Position numbers and translations under genes: made by a program. The notes under the pieces are model-generated. The model ran no database searches and was not told the origin of the DNA. It worked only from the letters and a program-made list of their open reading frames with translations. Below are positions 7,767 to 15,586 of a stretch of DNA of 35,383 bases, piece after piece. Numbering within the stretch: the first letter of the stretch is position 1; the number at the start of each line of letters is the position of its first letter. The DNA comes from Thermococcus sp. (lineage in GTDB: Archaea; Methanobacteriota_B; Thermococci; Thermococcales; Thermococcaceae), in assembly GCA_026987155.1 (NCBI GenBank), contig JALSNG010000064.1, positions 1 to 35,383 of the forward strand. Reading direction: 5' to 3'.

Positions 7767-7830
7767 CCATAGGTTCGGGATATCTTTATAAAAGACCCTC
7801 CCTCAACATTGAGCCGTCAGGGTGATGCTC

Positions 7831-9009
7831 ATGAGATACAGGAAAAGGAAATATTTCCTCGCAGGAAGGATAAACCTCATCCAGCGTTCCAAGATAAGGG
7901 AGCTGTTTGAGAAGGCCTCCAAGATGGAGGATGTGATATCTCTTGGAATAGGGGAGCCTGATTTTGATACTCCCGAGGTTGTTAAAGAAGCGGCAAAACG
8001 AGCCCTTGATGAGGGCTACACTCACTACACCCCCAATGCGGGTATTCCCGAGTTCAGAGAGGCTATAGCAGAGTATTACCGTGATTTTTATCGGATCAAC
8101 GTGGATCCGTCAAACATAATAGTTACCGCGGGTGCCTACGAGGCCACCTATCTCGCGTTTCAATCCCTGTTAGAAGGGGGGGACGACGTCATAATCCCCG
8201 ACCCCGCTTTTGTTTGTTATGTGGAGGACGCTAAGATTGCAGAGGCGGGTATCCTAAGGATACCCCTTAGGGCTGAAAACAAGTTCAGATTGGATCCGGA
8301 TGAGCTCGTGGAAATGATCACTAAAAGGACAAGGATGCTCGTTATGAACTATCCAAACAATCCCACGGGAGCGGTTCTTGATAAGAAAACTGCGAGGGCC
8401 ATAGGTGAGATAGCCGAGGACTACAATTTGTACATCCTCAGCGATGAGCCTTACGAACACTTTCTCTACGAGGGAGCAAGGCATTACCCCATGATAAAAT
8501 ACGCCCCAGACAACACGATACTCGCCAACAGCTTTTCGAAGAGTTTTGCCATGACTGGGTGGAGGTTGGGGTTCACCATAGCCCCTGAGCAGGTTATAAG
8601 GGACATGATAAAACTCCACGCCTACGTTATTGGGAACGTTACTTCTTTTGTCCAGATTGCAGGCATAACTGCCCTTAGAGACAAGAGGAGCTGGCAGGCC
8701 CTCGAAAGGATGAGGAGAACGTACGATGAAAGGAGAAAGCTCGTGATGAAGTATCTCTCCAAAATGCCTCATGTGGAGCCATTTAGGCCAAAGGGGGCCT
8801 TCTACATTTGGGTAAAGATCGACCCTGAGCTTGACATGACGAGCGAGGATTTTGCCGGCTGGTTACTCGAAAACGCGGGGGTAGTTGTTATCCCGGGAAC
8901 CGCCTTCGGCAAACAGGGTGAGGGCTGGATCAGAATAAGCTATGCCACCAAAAAGGAGCAGCTTGTGGAAGCGATGGAAAGGATGCACTCTGCACTTTCA
9001 AGGCTATAA
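7831..9009 (+). CDS. PLP-dependent class I/II aminotransferase
   Basis: The 392-residue fold type I enzyme carries VISLGIGEPDFDTP near the N terminus, NYPNNPTGAVLDKK, LSDEPYEHF with the Asp and Tyr that hold PLP, and the Schiff-base lysine in SFSKSFAMTGWRLGF. The substrate arginine region WIRISYA lies near the C terminus. It resembles the aspartate and aromatic aminotransferases of Pyrococcus, but the amino donor cannot be read from the sequence. ATG 7831 is chosen because GGTGAT at 7821-7826 lies just before it; upstream GTG 7822 and ATG 7825 overlap that site. The GDT1-like gene starts nine bases after its stop, so an operon is likely. Confidence 0.93.
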   Translation: MRYRKRKYFLAGRINLIQRSKIRELFEKASKMEDVISLGIGEPDFDTPEVVKEAAKRALDEGYTHYTPNAGIPEFREAIAEYYRDFYRINVDPSNIIVTAGAYEATYLAFQSLLEGGDDVIIPDPAFVCYVEDAKIAEAGILRIPLRAENKFRLDPDELVEMITKRTRMLVMNYPNNPTGAVLDKKTARAIGEIAEDYNLYILSDEPYEHFLYEGARHYPMIKYAPDNTILANSFSKSFAMTGWRLGFTIAPEQVIRDMIKLHAYVIGNVTSFVQIAGITALRDKRSWQALERMRRTYDERRKLVMKYLSKMPHVEPFRPKGAFYIWVKIDPELDMTSEDFAGWLLENAGVVVIPGTAFGKQGEGWIRISYATKKEQLVEAMERMHSALSRL

Positions 9010-9018
9010 GGTGATACC

Positions 9019-9282
9019 ATGGAAGGAATGCTTGCGGTGTTCTTTGCGGTCTTCATAGCCGAGCTTGGGGACAAGACCCAACTCACGACTATGGCTTTTG
9101 CATCTAAGTACGGTTGGCTTAAAGCCTTCTCCGGAGCCATAATTGCTCTTGCCGTAGTTAACTTGCTCGGAGCCGTTATAGGTGATAAACTCGGTGATCT
9201 TTTGCCCGCGGATGTTGTTCACAAGTTTGCGGGTCTTCTCTTCATTGTTTTTGGCATTCTAATGATGTCTGGAAAACTCTAA
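9019..9282 (+). CDS. Half-size GDT1/TMEM165 (UPF0016) membrane protein
   Basis: The product has 87 residues and about three hydrophobic helices. The first contains the family signature E-x-G-D-K-T (AELGDKTQLTTMAF). Larger members carry two copies of this unit with inverted topology, and they move Mn2+ or Ca2+ in exchange for protons. The single unit here would have to pair with itself or with a second protein. The gene is translated from ATG 9019 with GGTGA at 9011-9015 and lies in a run with the aminotransferase before it and the MFS gene after it. The metal and direction of transport are not known. Confidence 0.85.
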   Translation: MEGMLAVFFAVFIAELGDKTQLTTMAFASKYGWLKAFSGAIIALAVVNLLGAVIGDKLGDLLPADVVHKFAGLLFIVFGILMMSGKL

Positions 9283-9295
9283 AGGGGTGGTTGTC

Positions 9296-10492
9296 ATGGA
9301 CAGGAAGTGGCTTACTGTACTGTTGAACACACTTGTCGTTGCCTCTGGCTTTGGCACGATGCACATGCTTGAGAAGTTCAAGGATGCAGTGCTGGTTCAC
9401 TACGGAATATCGGTGGGGGCCATGGGATATCAGCAGACGGCTTTTGTGGTTGGTCTGTTCGTGGCTTTCCTCTTGGGGGGCACGGGTCTTTTTAAGGGAT
9501 CTTTTAAGCGCAGTGTGGCATTGATAATGAGTTTTGCCGCAATTCCTCAGTTCATAATTCCTTTCCTCGGAAACTGGTGGCTTGTCGTGCTCTTAAGATT
9601 CTTCCAGGGTTTTATAGTGGCGTTGATAGCCGTTTTCAGTAATCAGGTAGGGAGGTTATTCCTTGCGGAAAGGCCCTTTGCAAAGGGGGTTATCCTCTCG
9701 GGGATCTTCTGGGGTGGTATGTACGGAATCCTGCTCGCCAGATGGTCCTCCGGCACTTATTCTGGGTGGAAATCCGTGGAAATGGCATTTCTAATTTCTG
9801 CCGTGGTGATGTATGCCGTTCTTGCTCTCTGGTGGTTTTTTGTTGAAGACTTTGAGATCCCCAGACAAGGAAGGAGTGGGGGTAGTATTAACGTCTGGAA
9901 GCTTCCTTTCACGTGGGTCTTTGGCTTCACGTTCTTCCCCGCCCTTTGGATAATATTTACGCTGGGCTCATTCACTCTCCACAACGTTAGGTTCTCCCAG
10001 GAGCAGGTCGCAAACCTCGTCATGGCACTGGAGATTTCCATGGGCCTATGGTCAATACTAATGGGCTACACGGGGTACAGGCTCTCCCTTAGGAACACAA
10101 CGAGCAGGGGCCTGTTCAGGGCAATAGTTAACGTCATGACTTTTTCCTATGTTATTACATTCCTCGGCATCTTTGTGGTCTGGAAGGCGATATCGGCCAA
10201 CGATTACACCTTGGCTCTGTTGGGCATAGCCATAACCGGGATAGTGCAGGGCACTGGGCCGGCTTTCTGGACAACTGCACCGGCGGCTTATCCGAAGGAG
10301 GTGTATCCTGAGGCAAGCTTTGCCCTTGGGCTGATATCCAACAGTGCAAACGCGGTTGCCCCTAACGTCATGTTCGTTCTTGTAAACGGGGTTGCCACTG
10401 GTATGGTGATATACCTTTTCATGGCTGTCATGGGGATACTCCTCTTGATAGCGTCGAGCAGAATGAAACTCCCCGTTGAGGTTCTCCCATGA
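9296..10492 (+). CDS. MFS family transporter
   Basis: The 398-residue polytopic membrane protein has around 12 hydrophobic segments. The N-terminal half (TLVVASGFGTMHMLEKFKDA, then VGAMGYQQTAFVVGLFVAFL) and the C-terminal half (TGIVQGTGPAFWTTAPAAYP) show the symmetry of a major facilitator carrier. A polar loop around residues 190-205 (FEIPRQGRSGGS) separates the two halves. I choose ATG 9296 over GTG 9287 because GGGGTGG at 9284-9290 is the binding site. It follows the GDT1-like gene at a gap of 13 bases. The substrate cannot be judged and no nearby pathway gives a clue. After the stop a T-rich stretch follows (CTTTTTATTC), a likely transcription end. Confidence 0.85.
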   Translation: MDRKWLTVLLNTLVVASGFGTMHMLEKFKDAVLVHYGISVGAMGYQQTAFVVGLFVAFLLGGTGLFKGSFKRSVALIMSFAAIPQFIIPFLGNWWLVVLLRFFQGFIVALIAVFSNQVGRLFLAERPFAKGVILSGIFWGGMYGILLARWSSGTYSGWKSVEMAFLISAVVMYAVLALWWFFVEDFEIPRQGRSGGSINVWKLPFTWVFGFTFFPALWIIFTLGSFTLHNVRFSQEQVANLVMALEISMGLWSILMGYTGYRLSLRNTTSRGLFRAIVNVMTFSYVITFLGIFVVWKAISANDYTLALLGIAITGIVQGTGPAFWTTAPAAYPKEVYPEASFALGLISNSANAVAPNVMFVLVNGVATGMVIYLFMAVMGILLLIASSRMKLPVEVLP

Positions 10493-10827
10493 CTCTTCCT
10501 TTTTATTCGTGAATTCTTAAGGGAAGCCATTTTTAATAGGTTGCCCAAAAAACCTCCCCAACAGCCTTTGGGAAAGGATGGAGAAAAGAACGCCTCTCCT
10601 TAAAGAGCAAAAACCAGTCGTGCGTTGGTCAAGTGAGATTTGGGCGGGTTGAGGAGGAATTAAGACTTCAAAGCAGTTTTAACTTTGTGCTGGCGTCCAT
10701 GGGGATTCTTTAGAGAATAAACCCTGAAAACTGCCCATTGAGGCATTTAAAGCCTGCTAAAAAAGGACATCTTGGAAACACGCCCATCTTCCCGCCAGCG
10801 TTGAGGCTTTTGGAAAAAGCTTCACCA
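10493..10827. other. Non-coding stretch between MFS gene and tRNA-Val
   Basis: About 335 bases without a convincing gene on either strand. It begins with T-rich sequence that may end the MFS transcript. It contains a small inverted repeat GCTTTT/AAAAGC at 10806-10820 and two similar short motifs, AACTTTGTGCTGG near 10682 and AAACTTTGCTGGG at 10831. No C/D or H/ACA signature was found. Confidence 0.5.
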
Positions 10828-10854
10828 AAGAAACTTTGCTGGGCAAAGTTTCTT
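10828..10854. repeat. Perfect 12-bp hairpin just 3' of tRNA-Val
   Basis: AAGAAACTTTGC (10828-10839) and GCAAAGTTTCTT (10843-10854) are a perfect 12-bp inverted repeat around the triplet TGG. On the minus strand it starts one base after the CCA end of the tRNA gene. It could assist termination or 3' processing. A repeated intergenic element is another possibility that cannot be tested here. Confidence 0.6.
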
Positions 10855-10855
10855 A

Positions 10856-10932
10856 TGGTGGGCCCGCGGGGATTCGAACCCCGGACCTCCACCTTGTAAG
10901 GGTGGCGTCATAACCGTCTAGACCACGGGCCC
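10856..10932 (-). tRNA. tRNA-Val (anticodon TAC), CCA encoded
   Basis: Read on the minus strand the gene folds fully. The acceptor stem is GGGCCCG with CGGGCCC, the D arm is GTCT/TGAC with G18-G19 and G15 present, and the anticodon stem is CCACC/GGTGG around the loop CTTACAA with TAC at 34-36. The variable loop is AGGTC and the T arm is CGGGG-TTCGAAT-CCCCG. The discriminator is A, followed by an encoded CCA (10856-10858). There is no intron. TAC reads GUA and probably other GUN codons for valine. G15 in the D loop is the base changed to archaeosine by the enzyme encoded immediately upstream (tgtA). A TATA box for this gene lies at about 10958-10966. Confidence 0.97.
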
Positions 10933-10957
10933 GCCCGGAATAAGAAAAGGGGGGCAC

Positions 10958-10967
10958 GTTATAAATC
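10958..10967 (-). promoter_or_regulatory. TATA box of tRNA-Val
   Basis: On minus this reads ATTTATAACG, about 26 bases before the first base of the mature tRNA. It abuts the stop codon of tgtA (10968-10970), so the tRNA can be made independently of the upstream gene. Confidence 0.65.
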
Positions 10968-12710
10968 TTACCCTCCCACTCCCCTGCGCACCTTAACCGC
11001 TAAACCGCTCTGAAAAAGTTTCAGCTCCTCGCCGTTGAGTAGTGTTTGACCCGTTGCCAGAAGCTCGTCCTTCTCATTTACCACTAAGACCTCGTCGTAG
11101 GGCCTGATTGAGGGGTCGGCATCGACTACGAACTTTGCGAAGACGTTCTTTCCGCGCTTCGCGAAGGGCTCGGCGTCGCTGTTAACCACAACGCGCATCC
11201 GCGGGAACGGGAGAACCTTATGGAGCCTCTTAGCCCCCTCGATGCCGAGGGTCAGGAGGCCGTCCTCAGCCCTGAAGGTCGCGAGGTGTTTGCCCTTCGC
11301 CTTTATCTGCCTTGGCATTCCGGTCTTTCTCGACAGCTCAACGAATGCATCCTTAAACGCCTCGCCGGCCCCTTCTCCGAACTGATACTCCGCTATGGCC
11401 ATGATGTAGTCTCTGGCCTCACCCTTTCCTGGTCTCTCTATCGTGAAGTCCTCCTCGCCCTCGCTCTGGGCGAAGGGGTAGCTCAGCGAGAGGTACTTCG
11501 GAATCCTGCCGAATATCGGGTGTTCTATCGTCTCGGGGAACTTGCTCTTAACGCACTCCGCCCTCTCCTTAGCGCGCTGGGCGATCGGCCAGCGCAGTGC
11601 CTCTTCGCTCACCTCGAAGAAGGCACTCGCCTTAGTTACAGGCTCGTTCTTTTCGAGGTAGTCCCTGTACTCCAGCAGTCTCTTGTAGGCGGAATAAAGC
11701 TTCGGGTGTGAGCGAGCCCTCTCGTCCACGAGCTCCCAGAGTGTTCCCTCCTTTATCGCCTGCTTGACCCGGTTGAGCTCCTCGCGGATTACCCAGAGGT
11801 TGTGAATTGCCAAAAGCCTCGTCCTTTCTTCCTTCGGCATCTCGCGGAGCTCCTGAGGAGTGTAGCGGGAACAGACTGGGCAGGAGCAGGGGAAGTACTC
11901 CAGCTCTTCGAGCCTCTTAGTCCCTTCTGGAGTCAGGTAGCGGTCGTCCTTCGCGTAGAGGGCGTAGCTCGCGGAATCGAAGAGGTCTATCCCCATCGCG
12001 ACAGCTAAAGCGAAAATCATCGGGTGTCCCGCGCCGAACAGATGAACCGGCCTGTCGGGCCTTAAACCGAGCTTTGAAGCGATAACGACATCAACAAGGT
12101 CTTTATATCTGTAGCTCTCCATGAGCGGGACGACTGCCCCAATTGGATGAATCTCAAAGTTCATTTTGCTTAGCTTCTTGGCTGCATATGTTCTGAGGTC
12201 CGGATAAGTCGAGCCTTGAACTGCCGCGTTCATCGCGATGTTCTTGAGCATTTCGGCCTCTTTTGCCCGTTCAAGGGTTATCTCTAAGTCCCGGGCGGCC
12301 CTTTCCCTTGGTGTGTCTGGTGGAGTCGGAATGTCAAGGAAAGTTCCGATATCAACGCCAATTTTTTCTTGAAATTCGATTATCTCCCTGTTTGTAACCT
12401 CCACATCTCCATATCGCATCAGCTGAAAGGAGCCCGAATCGACCTCGATGATACCGTCGTAATCGAGGAGCCCGTGAATTCCAAGCTCAAGGGCCTTCTC
12501 CCTGAGTTCAGGCGTCTTGTAGATGATGTAGGAGTTGGTGATTATCATTCCAAAGCCGATATCTTCCAGTTCCTTTGGCGTCACTATAAGTTGCTTTGGG
12601 TTTACGACCGGCATTATAGCCGGAGTCTCAATCGTTTTTCCGTTAACGCTCAGCTTTCCTATCCTTCCGGCGGCGTCTCTCGCCTTGACCTCAAACCTGA
12701 ACTCGACCAT
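10968..12710 (-). CDS. tgtA: Archaeosine tRNA-guanine transglycosylase
   Basis: The 580-residue enzyme begins with the TIM-barrel catalytic domain. EVDSGSFQLM holds the guanine-pocket aspartate, GAVVPLMESYRY and LFGAGHPM are conserved loops, and MGIDLFDSASYALYAKD holds the nucleophile aspartate. A zinc site follows as CSCPVCSRYTPQEL with a downstream histidine in LLAIHNL. The C-terminal ~200 residues include the extra archaeal domains and end in a PUA domain (from about VVVNSDAEPFAKRGKNVFAK). It swaps guanine 15 of tRNA for preQ0 as the first step to archaeosine. Its gene lies directly upstream of tRNA-Val on the same strand, with a separate promoter for the tRNA. Length is normal for a full-size archaeal enzyme. 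Confidence 0.97.
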   Translation of the reverse strand: MVEFRFEVKARDAAGRIGKLSVNGKTIETPAIMPVVNPKQLIVTPKELEDIGFGMIITNSYIIYKTPELREKALELGIHGLLDYDGIIEVDSGSFQLMRYGDVEVTNREIIEFQEKIGVDIGTFLDIPTPPDTPRERAARDLEITLERAKEAEMLKNIAMNAAVQGSTYPDLRTYAAKKLSKMNFEIHPIGAVVPLMESYRYKDLVDVVIASKLGLRPDRPVHLFGAGHPMIFALAVAMGIDLFDSASYALYAKDDRYLTPEGTKRLEELEYFPCSCPVCSRYTPQELREMPKEERTRLLAIHNLWVIREELNRVKQAIKEGTLWELVDERARSHPKLYSAYKRLLEYRDYLEKNEPVTKASAFFEVSEEALRWPIAQRAKERAECVKSKFPETIEHPIFGRIPKYLSLSYPFAQSEGEEDFTIERPGKGEARDYIMAIAEYQFGEGAGEAFKDAFVELSRKTGMPRQIKAKGKHLATFRAEDGLLTLGIEGAKRLHKVLPFPRMRVVVNSDAEPFAKRGKNVFAKFVVDADPSIRPYDEVLVVNEKDELLATGQTLLNGEELKLFQSGLAVKVRRGVGG

Positions 12711-12751
12711 CTCTCAACACCGCTGAGACCTTCGGCGGGGGGTTTAAAAGC

Positions 12752-13678
12752 CTAAGCTAAGAACGTGATGAGGAGGTAGGCTATGGTTCCCGCGAAAACC
12801 GGGGCTATTACCCAGCCCTTCACTATTCCGATGAGGAGTTTGATGTTCACATGCTCGCCTTTGTATAACCCCAGGCCGCCTATCGCTCCTACTATGGCCT
12901 GGCCCGAGCTTACGGGCAGGCCTATCAGGTTGGCCGCGCTCACTGCTAAAGATGCACCGAACTGGCTTGAAAAGGCCGACGTTGGCCCGAGGGGTGAGAT
13001 GTCCCTCCCGACTGTCATCATCACCTCGTAGCTGAAGGTCAGCGCTCCCATGGTTAGGGTGAGCGCCAGGAAGAGCTTAAACGGTCCGTTCACTCCTAAC
13101 CCTTCCATCAGTCCAGCGACGTTGGAGAGCTCGTTGGCACCGAGGTTGAAGGCTGAGAAAGCGGAAGCCGTGAAGACGAGCCACTTCTGGGTCAGTTCAA
13201 GGTTTCTTAGGCATTTTATCCTTCTCACTACGGGCTTGTAGAGGCGGTAGAGGGCCACCGCGAAGAGAGCGGCAACGATCGGTGAGAGAACCCACGCCGA
13301 TGCTATCTCTCCAACGGTCCACCAGTCGATCGGCAGCCCAAGGGCAAGTGAGGCCCCAACGAGGCCGCCTATTATGGACTGGGTCGTTGAGATTGGCCTT
13401 CCCCAGAGGCTCGCGAGGGTTACAGCGGAGGCGGCGCTGAAGAGGACGAAACCGACCTCAACCGCGGACATTCCCTCGGCCAGTCCGCTGACCGTTCCAG
13501 AAACGCTGGAACCACCGATGATAACGCCGAGCGTTGTGAAGATACCTATGAGTAGCACGGCCCGTTTGAAGCCGATAATCCCTGAGCCAACGGCGGTTCC
13601 AACGGCCTTTGCACTGTCGTTAGCGCCTATCGCCCACGCCATGAAGAACGCCGCCGAGATTACTTCTATCATAGGCAT
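12752..13678 (-). CDS. PiT family inorganic phosphate transporter
   Basis: The product has about 308 residues and is highly hydrophobic. Two PiT signature repeats are visible: FMAWAIGANDSAKAVGTAVG near the N terminus and SAFNLGANELSNVAGLMEGL in the middle, the latter a slightly changed G-A-N-D copy. Conserved segments RPISTTQSIIGGLVGASLA and LPVSSGQAIVGAIGG follow each repeat. It would import phosphate with a cation across the cytoplasmic membrane. The family is somewhat longer in bacteria; the archaeal form is compact. The start is ATG 13678 or ATG 13672. There is no PhoU-like gene next to it here. Its promoter carries a tandem 9-base repeat, listed separately. Confidence 0.92.
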   Translation of the reverse strand: MPMIEVISAAFFMAWAIGANDSAKAVGTAVGSGIIGFKRAVLLIGIFTTLGVIIGGSSVSGTVSGLAEGMSAVEVGFVLFSAASAVTLASLWGRPISTTQSIIGGLVGASLALGLPIDWWTVGEIASAWVLSPIVAALFAVALYRLYKPVVRRIKCLRNLELTQKWLVFTASAFSAFNLGANELSNVAGLMEGLGVNGPFKLFLALTLTMGALTFSYEVMMTVGRDISPLGPTSAFSSQFGASLAVSAANLIGLPVSSGQAIVGAIGGLGLYKGEHVNIKLLIGIVKGWVIAPVFAGTIAYLLITFLA

Positions 13679-13701
13679 CACTATAGTTCATGTGTTTCCC
13701 C

Positions 13702-13719
13702 ATAGTCTATATAGTCTAT
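13702..13719 (-). promoter_or_regulatory. Tandem 9-base repeat in the phosphate transporter promoter
   Basis: ATAGTCTAT occurs twice head to tail (13702-13710 and 13711-13719), and the junction makes the TATA-like TATATA. It lies 24-41 bases before the first codon, exactly where the polymerase assembles. This could be an operator for a regulator that overlaps the TATA box. No regulator gene is adjacent. Confidence 0.45.
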
Positions 13720-13753
13720 GTGGCACATGGTTGTGCATCTTAAAAGCTTTTCC

Positions 13754-14800
13754 TCAAAGTCTGCCGGATAGCTTCATCCCGTAACCGTACAGGTGGAGAG
13801 AGAGGTAGAACGCGGCCAGAAACCACAGGATAACTGGGAAGAGAAGAGCGTTTCTGAGCTTTCCACCCTCCACAGCAGTTGGCACGAGCATAGTTAGGGC
13901 TTCAAAGCCCCACCAGAGGAGGAGGCCCCACCAAAGGCCGCTGAGGAGAAGGATTGGGGGGAGAAGAACGTCGATGGCAGCTATTATGTCTGAGAGGAGC
14001 ATGAAGGCCCAGTCCTTTGTGAATCCCCCTCCCATCTTTTTCATGTCTCCAAAAACCCAGCGCTTTCGCTGTCTCCAGAGGCTGCCCATTGTGGTCGGCA
14101 TCTCGGTCCAGACCCTCGCTTTTGGTGCGTAGACAACTTTCCCAAACTCCTTAACGGCCTTCGTCGTGGCGTAGTCCTCGACGATGTCCTCGATGAAGCC
14201 GCCGATCCTCTCAAGGGCCTCCCTGCGGAAGGCCGCTATCGGGCCGGGAGCGAGGCTCAAATCATCGAGCTCCTTCGCTCGCCTGAACATTGCTATTCTT
14301 AGGTGCTCTATGTCTTGTATGAGCTCCGGCAGGGTGTTCCCCATCACCCTTACCTGTCCGCCGACGCCGACAACTTCTTCGGAGTAGAAACGCCTCACGA
14401 GCTCCTTGAGGGCATCCCTCTCGAGGAAGCTATCGCCGTCCGTCATCGCTATTATCTCGCCATTCGCAAATTTCAGTCCGGCGTTCAGAGCACCCGCTTT
14501 CCCCCTGTGCGGTTCTCTCACTACTTTTAGCCTTGGGTCGCTCACGGAGCGCGCCGCATCGTAGGTGTTGTCCTCGCTCCCGTCGTCGACAACTATGACT
14601 TCGAAGTTCGGATAATCCTGCTCGAGGGCCGCTTTTATCGCCCTGATTATTCTCTTTCCCTCGTTGTAGGCCGGGATTATAAGGCTGACCCTTGGCTCCC
14701 ACTCGCGCGTTGAGTAGGGTTTTCTAATGCTCAGGAGGTAGTTTAGGAAGAAGTAGCCGTCCCAGAGAACGACCGGGATGAGCAGGAGGAGCGGGTTCAT
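13754..14800 (-). CDS. Family 2 glycosyltransferase, membrane-anchored
   Basis: I place the start at ATG 14800, giving 348 residues, because an AT-rich TATA-like element at about 14819-14830 leaves little leader and upstream residues look non-coding. The protein has an N-terminal membrane helix (NPLLLLIPVVLWDGYFFLNY), then a GT-A domain: SLIIPAYNEGKRI, VVDDGSEDNT, TDGDSFLERDAL, EDYATT and finally RQRKRW, which is the QxxRW motif of processive enzymes. About three membrane helices follow (residues ~270-345). This is the layout of hyaluronan/cellulose-synthase-like or dolichyl-type glycosyltransferases. The sugar and acceptor are not identifiable. It lies between the phosphate transporter and the VapBC pair as an independent unit. 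Confidence 0.88.
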   Translation of the reverse strand: MNPLLLLIPVVLWDGYFFLNYLLSIRKPYSTREWEPRVSLIIPAYNEGKRIIRAIKAALEQDYPNFEVIVVDDGSEDNTYDAARSVSDPRLKVVREPHRGKAGALNAGLKFANGEIIAMTDGDSFLERDALKELVRRFYSEEVVGVGGQVRVMGNTLPELIQDIEHLRIAMFRRAKELDDLSLAPGPIAAFRREALERIGGFIEDIVEDYATTKAVKEFGKVVYAPKARVWTEMPTTMGSLWRQRKRWVFGDMKKMGGGFTKDWAFMLLSDIIAAIDVLLPPILLLSGLWWGLLLWWGFEALTMLVPTAVEGGKLRNALLFPVILWFLAAFYLSLHLYGYGMKLSGRL

Positions 14801-14893
14801 GGGAATAGTTCGGGATATGGGATTTTTAATTGTGTCGATATCTAAGAACGCAGGATATGGCGCGTTGAACCCCAAAATCTACCAGCGGAGGAT

Positions 14894-15310
14894 CTATTCA
14901 CGCACTACGGTGACGTCCAGCTTTTCGAAATCTCGATCAAAGGTGTAAATCTCCTCTATTCCAAGCTCCCTCATCTTAACGTAGGCTAAGGCATCGTTCA
15001 CCCCAAGGTTTCTCTCTTCGGCTATAAGCGAGGCCTTGAGGCAGTCTCCCGCGGAAACCGGCAGAACCTCGATGTTCTCGCTTGTCAGAATCGCCAAAAG
15101 TACTTCAGCGGCTTTTCTCTTTCCACCCCTGCTTTCAATGACGTTGGCAACTTCGCTCAGGTGGACAACTGTGGTAACCACTCTCTCACCTTTGCTGATC
15201 CTTTCGATTATGCCCTGTGCTTTCTCCTTGATAAGTTTAATATTCTCTGGAGGCTCCTTTCTTGGCTTCAAAAACGCGTAGATGAAGACGTTGGCATCGG
15301 CGAACCTCAT
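14894..15310 (-). CDS. vapC: VapC-type PIN domain toxin
   Basis: The 138-residue product has the PIN acidic set: Asp in FADANVFIYAF, Glu in HLSEVANVIE, Asp in GVNDALAYVKM and Asp in YTFDRDFEKL. These would bind Mg2+ or Mn2+ and cut RNA. ATG 15310 overlaps the stop of the antitoxin gene as ATGA, so translation is coupled. VapC toxins usually cut tRNA or rRNA; the target here cannot be read from the sequence. All key residues are intact, so the toxin is probably active unless it is held by its antitoxin. Confidence 0.9.
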   Translation of the reverse strand: MRFADANVFIYAFLKPRKEPPENIKLIKEKAQGIIERISKGERVVTTVVHLSEVANVIESRGGKRKAAEVLLAILTSENIEVLPVSAGDCLKASLIAEERNLGVNDALAYVKMRELGIEEIYTFDRDFEKLDVTVVRE

Positions 15311-15525
15311 TCCGCCCACAGCTCCTTTTTAAGCTCTTCCCACTCCTTCAGCTCCTCCACCTCGATGCTGTCAAAGAACTTTTTTAGGTCAGCCCTCCTC
15401 CTTGGCAATAACTCCACCCTGTCGCCGAGGTCAACTATCATCACTTCCTCCCCAAGCTTCTCCCTCAGCTCCTTCGGCAGGAGAAGTCGCCCCTGGGGGT
15501 CGAACCTTTTCACCAGAATTTCCAT
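15307..15525 (-). CDS. vapB: VapB-type antitoxin with SpoVT/AbrB fold
   Basis: The 72-residue product starts with a swapped-hairpin DNA-binding domain (VKRFDPQGRLLLPKELREKL, then VMIVDLGDRVELLP). It ends with an acidic helix rich in Glu (VEELKEWEELKKELWAE) that would wrap round the PIN toxin. GGTGAT sits just before ATG 15525, and a TATA-like CTATTTATG is at about 15558-15566. It would repress its own operon with VapC and neutralise it. AbrB-type antitoxins paired with PIN toxins are common in Thermococcales. Confidence 0.88.
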   Translation of the reverse strand: MEILVKRFDPQGRLLLPKELREKLGEEVMIVDLGDRVELLPRRRADLKKFFDSIEVEELKEWEELKKELWAE

Positions 15526-15586
15526 GCAATCACCATTTTTTAGTTAATCCACCATGCATAAATAGTTTTTGGTAAAGGGGGGGCTT

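Noticed and set aside
10710..10892. Minus-strand ORF of 60 codons over the tRNA-Val gene
   Set aside because: It reads through the tRNA (EVRGSNPRGPT is the usual false translation of a T arm) and the hairpin, so it is not a gene.
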